64,000 bases of DNA, taken from CAWKGC01 sp963849005. Lineage in GTDB: Bacteria > Pseudomonadota > Gammaproteobacteria > Burkholderiales > Usitatibacteraceae. The stretch spans positions 62,001 through 126,000 of the forward strand of contig CAWKGC010000029.1 of NCBI GenBank assembly GCA_963849005.1. The letters are read 5' to 3'. The notes under the pieces were generated by a model. The model made no database searches. It had not been told where the DNA came from and saw only the letters and a list, made by a program, of their open reading frames with translations. Below are positions 35,792 through 44,607 of this stretch, one piece after another. The position numbers were made by a program, and so were the translations under genes. How positions within the stretch are numbered: position 1 is the first letter of the stretch; each line of letters begins with the position of its first letter.

Positions 35792-36610
35792 TCAGTTCGA
35801 AGGCACGCTTCGGCTGCTGGGTCGGAAGTGGGTCTGGTCGTCGTAGAAGGATTCCTCGGAGGTGAGCGCATGCCAGCCGGGGATGCCCAGCACCGGCAGC
35901 ACCGGCATGGCGCGCGGGGACTTGAAATTGGCGCGCAGGGAGAAGTGCTCGGCGAGCCGCGCGTCGATCTCGTGGCGTTGCGCGTCGGCATCGAGCGCGA
36001 AGAAGTCACGATCGACATCGAAAGCAACCACCTTGGCGACGATGCCGATGAAGGGCGCCAGCCCTTTCTCGAAAAGCGAGTGGCCGAAGGCGAAGAACGC
36101 CATCGATCGCAGCAGATCGGCGCGCCGTTCCCAGAAGAGGGCCTTCCATTCGTGGCCGAGCATGAGCTTCGCCAGTTCGGGATCGGCAGAGGCAACTGCC
36201 ACGCCGCCTTCATCAAAGAGCGTCAGCGCATCGCGCGCCGGGCTGCGGCGCCGCGCCTCGGCCGCGCCGCCCGCCTCGATGATCGCCACATGCTGCGCGT
36301 TGATCGCGGCCTTCGCCTTCGGGTAAGCGATCCAGGCCAGCGCGTTGAAGAGGTCGTGCCAGTTCTCCGCGCGCGTCTCGACGCAACCGGTCTTCGCGAT
36401 GTAGAGCTCGTAGTACGGGCGCGGCGGATCGCCGTTGCCGCGCGGCACGACGAAGGAAAGCGGCGCGCCGCTGCCGGTCGAGATTCCCTGCGCCAGCGCA
36501 GTCAGTTCATCGCGCGAAGGCCAGCGATCGCGCGGCAACCGTTCAAGGAGAGAGGAAACGGGCGCGAAGATCGGCCCGCGCAGGATCGCCTGGGCGCCGG
36601 CCCAGTCCAC
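35792..36610 (-). CDS. DUF3025 domain protein
   Basis: 272 residues, intact from a GTG at 36610 (MDWAGAQAILRGPIFAPVSS). Central text ENWHDLFNALAWIAYPKAKA and the later FGHSLFEKGLAPFIGIVAKV are typical of this family of unknown function. Starts five bases after the pyrC stop, so probably co-transcribed. No signal peptide or membrane segment. Confidence 0.85.
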   Translation of the reverse strand: MDWAGAQAILRGPIFAPVSSLLERLPRDRWPSRDELTALAQGISTGSGAPLSFVVPRGNGDPPRPYYELYIAKTGCVETRAENWHDLFNALAWIAYPKAKAAINAQHVAIIEAGGAAEARRRSPARDALTLFDEGGVAVASADPELAKLMLGHEWKALFWERRADLLRSMAFFAFGHSLFEKGLAPFIGIVAKVVAFDVDRDFFALDADAQRHEIDARLAEHFSLRANFKSPRAMPVLPVLGIPGWHALTSEESFYDDQTHFRPSSRSVPSN

Positions 36611-36614
36611 GGGA

Positions 36615-37669
36615 TCAGCCGGCGACGCGCCAGCGGAGCCGCTCGCCGGCGCGCAGCGGCACCAGCGTCCCGGCGCCGAAGGCCAGCTCGCGCGGCACGT
36701 CCTGCGCCTCGCGGACCAGCGTGATGCGGGCGGTATTGCGCGGCAGGCCGTAGAAATCGGCGCCGAAGTGGCTCGCGAAGCCTTCCAGCCTGTCGAGCGC
36801 GCCGGCGGCATCGAACACCTCCGCATAGAGCTCGATCGCGGCATGCGCGGTGTAGACGCCCGCGCAGCCGCACGCGGCTTCCTTCGTGTGCCTTGCGTGC
36901 GGCGCGCTGTCGGTGCCGAGGAAGAACTTCGGGCTGCCCGAGATCGCCGCCGCGCACCAGCGCCAGCGCGGTGCTCTTCGCGCTTCAGCACCGGCAGGCA
37001 GTAGTGATGCGGGCGGATGCCGCCCTGGAACATGGCATTGCGGTTGAGCAGCAGGTGATGCGCGGTGATGGTCGCAGCGACGCCGCGCGCGCGCCGCCCT
37101 CGACGAACGCCGCCGCCTCGCTGGTCGTGATGTGCTCGAGCACGATCTTCAGCGCGCGGAAAGCGCTCGACGCAGCCGGCGAGCTCGCGCTCGATGAACA
37201 CCGCCTCGCGGTCGAACACGTCGACTGTCGGGATCGGTGACCTCGCCATGGACCAGCAGCGGCAGCCCGGCCGCCTGCATCGCCTCCAGCGCCGCGTCGC
37301 ACTTGCGCGATGTCGGTGACGCCGGAATCCGAATTGGTGGTCGCGCCCGCCGGGTAGAACTTCACTGCCGTGCACGAAGCCGCTTGCATGGCCGCGCGCG
37401 ATCTCTTCCGGCGCCGTGTTGTCGGTGAGATAGAGCGTCATCAGCGGCTCGAAGCTCGATCCTGCGGGCAGCGCCGCGAGGATGCGCTCGCGATAGCGCA
37501 GCGGCCAGGCCGCGTCGTGGTCACCGGCGGCTTCAGGTTGGGCATCACGATCGCGCGCGCGAACGCGCGCGCCGTGTCGGCAGCACCGGCCGCATCATGC
37601 GCGCCGTCGCGCAGGTGCAGGTGCCAGTCGTCGGGCTGGGTGAGCGTGAGACGGTCAAGGTGTCTCCAT
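36615..37669 (-). CDS. pyrC: dihydroorotase, homodimeric PyrC type (many frame breaks)
   Basis: Zinc hydrolase of pyrimidine synthesis that closes carbamoyl-aspartate to dihydroorotate. Parts are readable across frames: DDWHLHLRD (metal His pair) near 37620, [40 protein letters not shown] (the carbamylated lysine region), [39 protein letters not shown] and GTDSAPH. The end [20 protein letters not shown] fits PyrC. About 350 residues, with at least seven one-base breaks, one of the densest error zones in the window. The ATG lies inside the rsmI tail. Confidence 0.88.
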
Positions 37670-38600
37670 GCGGGAATATTCCGGCCGACTCAAGCCGGCC
37701 CTCTTGTCCTTCGTAGTCGCGAGGGCCGTTGCGATAGATCGTTGCGCCGCGCGCCGGTGATCTGGGCGGCGAGTTTCGCGGCCTGCTTCACCGGCAGCTC
37801 CGCGCAGCAGCACTTCGAGCACGCGCCACGATCTCGCCGCGTGCGCGTCGTCCGGCGCCTGGGGGGCGCGATCACGATCAGCACGAACTCCCCGCGCGCG
37901 CGATTCGCATCGGCCTCGAGCCACGCCGCGCTTCGCCGAGCGGCATGCGTGAATCGACTCGAACACCTTGGTGAGTTCGCGCGCGAGCGTCACGATGTCG
38001 CGCGGGTCCCAGCACCGCAGCCATCGATCTGCACGTGATCTCCTTGACGCGGTGCGGCGCCTCGTAGAGCGACCGGAAGGTACGGCAGCGCGCGCGATGT
38101 GCCTCGATCGCCGCGCCGCGTGCCTGCCTTGACGGGCAGGAAGCCGAGGAACAGGAAAGCCGTGGCCTTCGAGCCCGCTCGCCGACAATGCCGCGACCAC
38201 CGCGCTGGCCCGGGAATCGGCACGACCGGGCACCCGGCAGCGCGCACGGCACGACGAGGAGCGCCCGGATCGCTGATGGCGGGCGTTCCGGCATCGGTGA
38301 CCAGCGCCACGCGACTGGCCGGCGCGCAACCATCCGATCACGCCTTCTCGGCCGCGGCGCTCGTTGTGCTCGTGTACCGCGAGCGAGCTGCCGCGCGATT
38401 CCGTAGTGATGCGAGCAGGGTGCGCGTAAGGCGCGTGTCTTCCGCGGCGAGACGCTGACCGAGCGCCTCAATGCCTCGAGCGCGCGCAGCGTGACGTCGC
38501 CCAGATTACCGATGGGAGTGGCCACCACATATAATGTCCCGGAGGCGAACGTCGATCCGGACGCGCGCCCTTCCGGGACCGTCCCGCCCTCCTCCTCCAT
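37655..38600 (-). CDS. rsmI: 16S rRNA (cytidine(1402)-2'-O)-methyltransferase (many frame breaks)
   Basis: YraL/Rsm[21 protein letters not shown] at the N-terminus, [48 protein letters not shown] and [15 protein letters not shown] are visible in different frames. It methylates the same 16S position as RsmH on the ribose. About 310 residues. Two ATGs, 38606 and 38600; the first overlaps the start codon of the divergent lpoA, so 38600 is preferred. The frame is broken roughly every 60-150 bases. Confidence 0.88.
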
Positions 38601-38604
38601 CGCC

Positions 38605-39800
38605 ATGTCGCGTCGCCTTGCGCTCTTCGCGCTTCTCTTGCTCTGTTCCCCGCATTCTCGGGTGCGCAGGAGACGAAGACAAGCACGCCGCAAGCCCTGC
38701 GGCTGGAAAGGTGCTGCCCGGCGATGTGCCGGGCATCGACCTGCCCTCGGCCGCCGCCGAGCTGCCAGCCGCGGCAGCCGCGCCCCCGCCGCTGCCCGCC
38801 GCGAAGAAGCGAACCGGTTACCGAAGGCGTCGCGCCGCACGTGGCGCTCATCCTGCCGCTCGGCTCGCCCGCGCTGGGCGGCGTGGCCGATGCGGTGCGC
38901 CAGGGCTTCTTCGCCGCGGTCGAATACGAGGGCAAAAGGCGCTGCCGTGCGCGTCGTCTCCACGCCGGACGAAGGAGAAGGCGCTGCTGGAAGCGTGCCG
39001 CAAGGCGCAGGCCAACGCGCGCTGGCGTGGTCGCCGGCCCCTCACGCGCGATGGCGCAACGCGCTGGCGAAGAGCGATTGCCCGCGCCAGCCGACGCTGG
39101 TGCTCAACCAGCCGGCGCGACCTCGTCGACCTGCCGGGAAGCCTTCTGGATTCGGCTTTCGCTCGAGCAGGAGGCGCGGCAGGCGGCGCGCCTCGCGGTG
39201 AACGACGGCTGGCACCAGGCGATCGTCATCACCGCCGGCTCGCCGCTCGCCAAGCGCGTGCGGAAGCATTCGAGCGCGAGTTCCAGGCCGCGGCCGGCGA
39301 AGTCCGCGGGCGCCTGGCTACAACGGCAACCCGACGAGGCCGCGCAGGTAAAGGACCGCATCGCCACGCAGCGCGGCGAAATGGTCTTCCTCGCCCTCGA
39401 CCCGAAGTCGGCGACGCTCGCGCGCCCCTACATCTCGGCGATGCTGCCGGTGTACGCCACCTCGATGAGCATCGACCCGCGCGCCGAGGCCACGGTCAAC
39501 CTCGACCTGGAGGGCGTGCGTTTCGTCGACATGCCCTGGTTCGTCCAGCCCGACCACCCTGCCGTGATGGTCTATCCGCGCCCAGGTCGCGCCTGTCCAT
39601 CGACCAGGAGCGCCTCTACGCGCTGGGCATCGACGCCTACCGCATCGGCGACACGCTGCTCAAGCCCGAGGTTAAGCGCCCGGCGCTCGACGGCGTCACC
39701 GGCTGCCTTACGCTCGGGCGGGAACACCATTCTCGCGCGACGCCGACGCCGCGAAATGGGCGCGGGCCAGCCGGCGCCGCTCAAGCCCGCCAAGCCGTGA
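38605..39800 (+). CDS. lpoA: penicillin-binding protein activator LpoA-like (many frame breaks)
   Basis: Periplasmic-binding-protein-like C-terminal domain of LppC/LpoA proteins. Readable pieces: [13 protein letters not shown] (signal), [106 protein letters not shown] and [13 protein letters not shown]. About 395 residues, shorter than enteric LpoA because the N-terminal TPR half is missing. Neighbours rsmI and yraN match the yraL-yraM-yraN order. It would activate class A PBPs from the outer membrane; a lipobox is not clear because of frame errors. Confidence 0.8.
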
Positions 39801-40103
39801 ACGAGGCCGGCCGGGGCGACCGCGGAAGCGCCTGGCCGCCATCCACCTCGAACGCCACGGGCTCGGAAATCGTCGCGCGCAACTACCGCTGCCGCTGCGG
39901 CGAGGTCGACCTCGATCGCCGCCGATGGCGACACGCTCGTGTTCGTCGAGGTGCGGCCAGGACGCGCAACGCGCGTTCGGCGGCGCCGCGGCGAGCATCG
40001 ACCGCCGCGAAGCGCGGCGCATCGTCATCGCCGCGCAGCAGTACCTCGCGCGGCGCGGGCGCCGCCGCCGTGCCGTTTCGATGCGGTCCTGCTGAGCGGC
40101 TGA
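39797..40103 (+). CDS. yraN: UPF0102 family endonuclease-like protein YraN (frame breaks)
   Basis: Small restriction-endonuclease-fold protein, about 102 residues. Readable pieces: GSEIVARNYRCRCGEVDLD, DTLVFVEVR (the E-x-K-like core EVDL...VFVEVR), RREARRIVIAAQQYL and FDAVLLSG at the end. The start is probably the GTG at 39797, overlapping the lpoA stop. At least three one-base breaks. Function in cells unknown; often next to rsmI, lpoA and diaA. Confidence 0.82.
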
Positions 40104-40194
40104 CGAGCGCCGACTCGAGTGGATACGCGGCGCGTTCTCGCAGGCGTAGCGGAAACCGTCGCGAAGGATTGCGCTGTCCCATCGCGCGCCCATG

Positions 40195-40200
40195 TAAAAT
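40195..40200 (+). promoter_or_regulatory. possible -10 box for diaA
   Basis: TGTAAAAT just upstream of the diaA ATG (12 bases) in an otherwise GC-rich 108-base gap. It implies a very short leader. No good -35 was found at 16-18 bases, so this is weak. Confidence 0.35.
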
Positions 40201-40211
40201 GCGGGCACACC

Positions 40212-40803
40212 ATGAACCTCACCGTCTCCATCACCCGACACTTCGAGGACAGCGCGGCGCTAAACGAAGAGCCTCGCGACGTCTCTCGCCGAGCCCATCG
40301 CGCGCGCCGCCGAGCGCATGACCGCCACGCTGACGAGCGAAGGCAAGATCCTGTCCTGCGGCAACGGCGGCTCGGCCGCCGACTCGCAGCATTTCGCCGC
40401 CGAGCTGCTCAACCGCTTCGAGCGCGAGCGCCCGGGGCTGCCGGCGATCGCGCTCACCATCGACACCTCGACGCCTCACCGCGATCGCCAACGACTACGA
40501 CTACAACCAGGTGTTCGCCAAGCAGGTCGGGCGCTCGGCCGCGAACGCGACGTGCTGCTCGCGATCTCGACCTCCGGCAACTCGCACAACGTGCTGGAGG
40601 CGGTGCATCGCGCCCGCGACAAGCGGCATGAGGTGATCGCGCTGACCGGCCGCAGACGGCGGCAAGATCGCCAGGGCGCTCGGCGACGATGACATCCTGA
40701 ACATCCCGTACCAGATCACGGCCCGCGTCCAGGAGGTGCACATCGTCGTCTGCATTGCCTGTGCGACTCGATCGATACGCTGCTCCTAGGACCCAAGCCA
40801 TGA
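40212..40803 (+). CDS. diaA: SIS-domain protein, DiaA/GmhA type (frame breaks)
   Basis: Phosphosugar-isomerase fold. Motifs ILSCGNGGSAADSQHFAAEL, LLAISTSGNSHNVLEAVHRA and HEVIALTGR are clear. About 196 residues with breaks near 40270, 40475, 40540, 40655 and 40755. The family covers DiaA, which binds DnaA and times replication, and phosphoheptose isomerase GmhA. The position between yraN and a BON lipoprotein (as yraN-diaA-yraP) favours DiaA. The presence of rfaE2 elsewhere keeps GmhA possible. Its stop overlaps the next ATG (ATGA). Confidence 0.85.
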
Positions 40804-41397
40804 AAATGCCCTGCACCGCCTGTTCGCCTTTTCCGCCCTCGCCGTGGCCGCGGCGGTCCTTTCCGGATGCGTCGGCGCAGCCGTGGTCGGCGCCGGCGCG
40901 ACGGTAGTGATGCTCGAGGACCGCCGCACGACCGGCGTGTACGTGGAGGACGAGAACATCGAGTGGAAGGCGCTCGCGCTGAACAACGAGGCCGCCCCCG
41001 ACGCCCACATCAACACCACCAGCTACAACGGCAAGGTGCTGCTTACCGGCGAGGTATCGACCGAGGCGCTGAAGAAGGCGGTCGGCGAGAACATCTGCAA
41101 GATCCCGAGCGTGAAGAGCGTGGTCAACGAGCTGCAAGTCGCCGGCAACTCCTCGCTTTCTTCGCGCGGCAACGATTCGTTCCTCACCACCAAGGTGAAG
41201 TCCGCCTTCCTCAACAACGGCAAGTTCCCGCCCACCGCGATGAAGGTCCTGACCGAGGACGGCACGGTGTACCTCATGGGGCTGGTGACCCTCCAGGAAG
41301 GCGACGCCGCCGCCGAAATCGCCCGCAATGTCGGCGGCGTGAGGTCGGTGGTCAAGGTGTTCGAGTACATCCCCGAAGTTCCGAAACGCCGAGCTGA
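40800..41397 (+). CDS. BON-domain outer-membrane lipoprotein (DolP/YraP-like)
   Basis: Lipobox LSGC in AVAAAVLSGCVGAAVVGAGA. Two BON repeats follow: TTSYNGKVLLTGEVSTEALK and, 70 residues on, KVLTEDGTVYLMGLVTLQEG. The end is VGGVRSVVKVFEYIPE. A break near 40815 separates the ATG (MKMP) from the long frame; another near 41375 would give the stop at 41397. The match to YraP/DolP, which guards outer-membrane integrity, rests on architecture and on diaA next door. Confidence 0.85.
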
Positions 41398-41441
41398 CCT
41401 CCGCCCCCATCGCCGCCCAGCTTCGCGAAGCCACCGACCTG

Positions 41442-42795
41442 GTGTACGGCGGGCAGTTCCTGCAAGGCGAGGCGTTCGCGCGCCAGGTGCTCGAGCGCCA
41501 GCCGCGCAATGCCGAGGCCCTCTACATCCTCGCCCTCTCGGCAATGCTCCAGAAGCGCCACGAGGAGGTGCTGCCGGGCATCGACAAGGCGATCGCCGCC
41601 GACCCGAAGGATGCGCAGTTCCCGTTCGTGAAGGGCATCAGCCTGGCCGCGCTCGGCCGCGCCGACGAGGCGGTGGCGAGCTACCGCCGCGCGCTCGGGC
41701 TGCGCCCCGCGTTCTTCGAGTGCTGGGCCAACCTGGGCAACGTGCTCGAGCTGAACCAGCGCTGGGAAGAGGCGGCCGACGCCTACGCGCACGCGCTCAA
41801 GCTCAAGCCGGGCGCCACGCACGTCCTGAACGGCATGGGGATGCGCCAGCTCGCCCTGGGCGAGCTCGAGGCCGCGGCAGCGCTGTTCGAATTCGCCATC
41901 GCCGGCGACGCGAATTTCGCCTCGGCGCACAACAACCTCGGCAACACCCAGGCGCGCCTGGGCAACCTGGACGTCGCGATCCAGCACCTAGGAGGCCGTG
42001 CGCATCCGGCCGGGATTCGCCGAGGCCTGGATCAACCTCGGCGAGCAGCTCTACGTCGCCAAGCGCGACGCCGAGGCCATCGCCGCGCTCGACCGCGCGC
42101 TTGCGCTCGATCCCGCCAACGCGGGACTCAGGCACCTGCGCGATTCCATCGCCGGCGTGCAGACGGAGCGCGCGCCCGACGAATTCATCCGCGGCTTCTT
42201 CGACCGCTTCGCCGGCCATTTCGACAAGCGCCTGGTCGAGGACCTCGAATACCGAACGCCGCAGCGCATGGTGGAATTCCTCAGGCCATGGCTTTCCGGC
42301 AAGGACATGAAGCTCAGGATCGACGACCTCGGCTGCGGCACCGGGCTTTCCGGCGCGGTGCTGAAGCCGTATGCCGCGAGGCTGGCCGGCGTCGACCTTT
42401 CCGGGCAGATGCTCGCCAAGGCGCGCGAACGCCGGCTCTACGACGCCTTGCACGAGGCCGAGATCGCGAAGTACCTCGATGCCGCGCCGGCCGGCGAGAC
42501 CGACCTCGCCGCCGCGATGGACGTGTTCGTGTACGTGGGCGACCTGAAGGAGATCTTCCGTGCCGTGGCGAGAACGCTCGCGCCCGGCGGATTGTTCGCG
42601 TTCTCCGTGGAACGCCACGACGGCGAAGGGGACTTCCACCTCGCGCGGTCGGGGCGCTACGCGCACTCGCCTCGCTACATCCGCGAACTCGCCGCAGCCA
42701 ACGGCTTCAGGGAATGGAACGCCGAGGAGTCGGTAATCCGCAAGGAATCCAACGAGCCGGTAAAGGGATACCTGTTCGGCTTCCTGAAGTCCTAG
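41442..42795 (+). CDS. TPR-repeat SAM-dependent methyltransferase (one frame break)
   Basis: N-terminal half: about five tetratricopeptide repeats (EALYILALSAMLQKRHEEVL, ECWANLGNVLELNQRWEEAA, SAHNNLGNTQARLGNLDVAI). C-terminal half: class I methyltransferase with motif I DDLGCGTGLSGAVLKPYA, then GVDLSGQMLAKARER and MDVFVYVGDLKEIF. One break near 41990 splits the two. GTG at 41442 is the first normal start, but coding-like sequence (SAPIAAQLREATDLVYGG) begins about 40 bases earlier, so the N-terminus is uncertain. Such TPR-methyltransferase fusions are known but without a firm substrate; contact with a protein partner through the TPRs is likely. Confidence 0.82.
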
Positions 42796-42846
42796 AAAAA
42801 AGGGGACAGACCCCTTTTCTGGAAAAAGGGTCTGTCCCCTTTTTTC
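42794..42846. terminator. bidirectional terminator hairpin with GGGGACAG core
   Basis: Long inverted repeat: AAAAAAGGGGACAGACCCCT and its mirror AGGGTCTGTCCCCTTTTTTC around a short loop. It sits exactly between two convergent genes (stops at 42795 and 42858). A-runs on one side and T-runs on the other allow termination in both directions. The core GGGGACAGACCCC is a variant of the window's GGGGTCAG repeats. Confidence 0.75.
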
Positions 42847-42857
42847 TGTTTTCGGAT

Positions 42858-43286
42858 TCAGCCCATCCGCCGCGCCAGCCAGCGCATCAGGCTGCCCACC
42901 AGCGGCAGCTTCGCGTAGAGCTCGGAGGCTGCGTCCCAGTAATCGCGGTGGTACTTCACGCGCCCGTCGGCGGCAAAGCGCAGGTGCGACACGCCGTGGA
43001 TCGTCATCGTTCCCTTCGCGCGCATCCTCTTCACGGTGAAGTGGAAATCCCACTCGAGGAACGCTTCGTCTTCCTGCGCGACGACATTCACGATCACGAA
43101 GCGCGGGTCGTCGAGGCTCTTCCACATGTTCGCGAAGATGTGCTCGATCTTCGCCAGCCCCGTGACCTCGTTGAAGGGGTCGCGGAAATACGCGTCCGAA
43201 GCGTAGTAGTCGCCCATCCGCGCCACGGTTTCCGGCGTGAGCGTTTCGAAATACCGCTTGAGTTTGCCGAGGTCCATGCCGCTCAT
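42858..43286 (-). CDS. NTF2-like (SnoaL-fold) protein
   Basis: 142 residues, intact. MSGMDLGKLKRYFETLTPET, then YYASDAYFRDPFNEVTGLAK and the WDFHFTVKRM and HGVSHLRFAADGRVKYHRDY strands are typical of the cone-shaped NTF2 fold. It starts on the SDR stop (ATGA). Last gene of the lipid operon; in related clusters such a protein travels with the same SDR. Catalytic role unknown. Confidence 0.85.
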   Translation of the reverse strand: MSGMDLGKLKRYFETLTPETVARMGDYYASDAYFRDPFNEVTGLAKIEHIFANMWKSLDDPRFVIVNVVAQEDEAFLEWDFHFTVKRMRAKGTMTIHGVSHLRFAADGRVKYHRDYWDAASELYAKLPLVGSLMRWLARRMG

Positions 43287-44062
43287 GCTTTCAGGGAGCG
43301 GCGCACCGCCGCGAAATAAAGGCCGTACGAAAGGTGGCGAAGCAGCTTGAGCTTCTTCGAGAACGCCTTCGGGAAGTGGATCTCGAATTCTCCCGTGGCG
43401 AACCCCTTTACGATCTCGCGCGCCGCCTCTTCCGGCGTGATCAGGTAGGGCATCCTGAACTCGTTGTTCGCGGTGAGCGGCGTCTTGACGAAGCCGGGGT
43501 TGATCACGGTCACGCCGATGCCCTTGGGCTGCAGGTCGAGGTAAAGCGCCTCGGCAAGGTTGATCAGCGCCGCCTTGGTCGGCCCGTAGACGAGGCTCTT
43601 CGGCAGCCCGCGATAGCCGGCGACGGACGACACCAGCGAGATCATGCCATCGCCCTGCTTCAGCATCTGCGGCACCACGGCGGCCAGCCCGTTGTAGAAG
43701 CCGATGAGGTTCACCTCGATCATCTTGCGCATGGCGGCGAGGTCGATGTCCCAGGCATGCATCGGCGCATAGTCGCCCGCCATGAACACCACCACGTCGA
43801 TGCCGCCCCACTCGGCGGCGATGCGCTTGGTTGCCGCCGCCAGCGCCGCGGCGTCGGTGATGTCGAGCGGCGCGGCGATCGCGCGGCCCGCGCCGAAGCG
43901 TTTCGCCATTTCCTCCAGCGGCCCGGCACGGCGCGCCGAAAGCGCCAGCCGCGCGCCCTTCTCCGCCAGCAGGTCGGCCAGCGCCGCGCCGATGCCGGTG
44001 GAGGCGCCGATGATCCAGACGCGCCGGTCCTTCCAGTCGGTGATGGGCTTGTTCTGCGCCAT
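43283..44062 (-). CDS. short-chain dehydrogenase/reductase
   Basis: 259 residues, intact. Cofactor loop VWIIGASTGIGAALADLLAE (TGxxxGIG type). Active site Ser in ISLVSSVAGYRG and YGPTK (Tyr-x-x-x-Lys). The Arg after the first strand (ALSARRAGPLEEM) suggests NADP(H). Two bases after the DUF3833 lipoprotein and coupled to the NTF2-like gene. The substrate is probably a lipid intermediate given the operon. Confidence 0.9.
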   Translation of the reverse strand: MAQNKPITDWKDRRVWIIGASTGIGAALADLLAEKGARLALSARRAGPLEEMAKRFGAGRAIAAPLDITDAAALAAATKRIAAEWGGIDVVVFMAGDYAPMHAWDIDLAAMRKMIEVNLIGFYNGLAAVVPQMLKQGDGMISLVSSVAGYRGLPKSLVYGPTKAALINLAEALYLDLQPKGIGVTVINPGFVKTPLTANNEFRMPYLITPEEAAREIVKGFATGEFEIHFPKAFSKKLKLLRHLSYGLYFAAVRRSLKA

Positions 44063-44064
44063 GC

Positions 44065-44607
44065 TCAGCCGCGCTTCCTGAAGAAGATCGTCACTTCGCC
44101 GAAATTCACGCCGAACTTGCTGAATGCCGTCTTGTTGATGAGCGTCCGGTCGTCCACCAGCCACATCCAGTCGTCCATGTCGAGGTTGACGGTGTCGCCT
44201 TCGCGCTTGAAGGCGAGCACGTAGTTCCATTGCAGCGCGTTGCCGGCGGCCACGCCCCTGGCCTCGCCGACCACGTCGGCCGCCGTGCCGGTGTAGCGGT
44301 CGCCGTCCTTGCGGATGGTCCAGACGCGCCGCTCGGTGGTGCCGTCGTCGTAGGTGAACTTCTCGTCGAGCGTGCCGACGTTGCCGACCCAGGTGCATTC
44401 CATCTCCACCACCATGCGGCGGAACACCTTGCCGGAGCGGTCCTGCACCATGCCCCACGCATCGACCTTGCCGTTGAAGTAGGTGGCGAGGTCGAGCTTC
44501 GGCTTGTTCGCCGCGTAGTCCTGCGGGCTGATGCTGGCGCAGCTTGCCAGCAGCAGCGCAGCAGCGAGCGTGAGAGCGATTCGTTTGAGCACGGTGGACT
44601 CCTTCAA
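44065..44607 (-). CDS. DUF3833 family lipoprotein
   Basis: 180 residues, intact. Signal and lipobox RIALTLAAALLLASCASISP. Then LATYFNGKVDAWGMVQDRSG and the central RRMVVEMECTWVGNVGTLDE, the sequence pattern of this lipocalin-like family of unknown function. It ends FGEVTIFFRKRG. Coupled to the MFS gene (overlap of four bases). Confidence 0.9.
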   Translation of the reverse strand: MKESTVLKRIALTLAAALLLASCASISPQDYAANKPKLDLATYFNGKVDAWGMVQDRSGKVFRRMVVEMECTWVGNVGTLDEKFTYDDGTTERRVWTIRKDGDRYTGTAADVVGEARGVAAGNALQWNYVLAFKREGDTVNLDMDDWMWLVDDRTLINKTAFSKFGVNFGEVTIFFRKRG

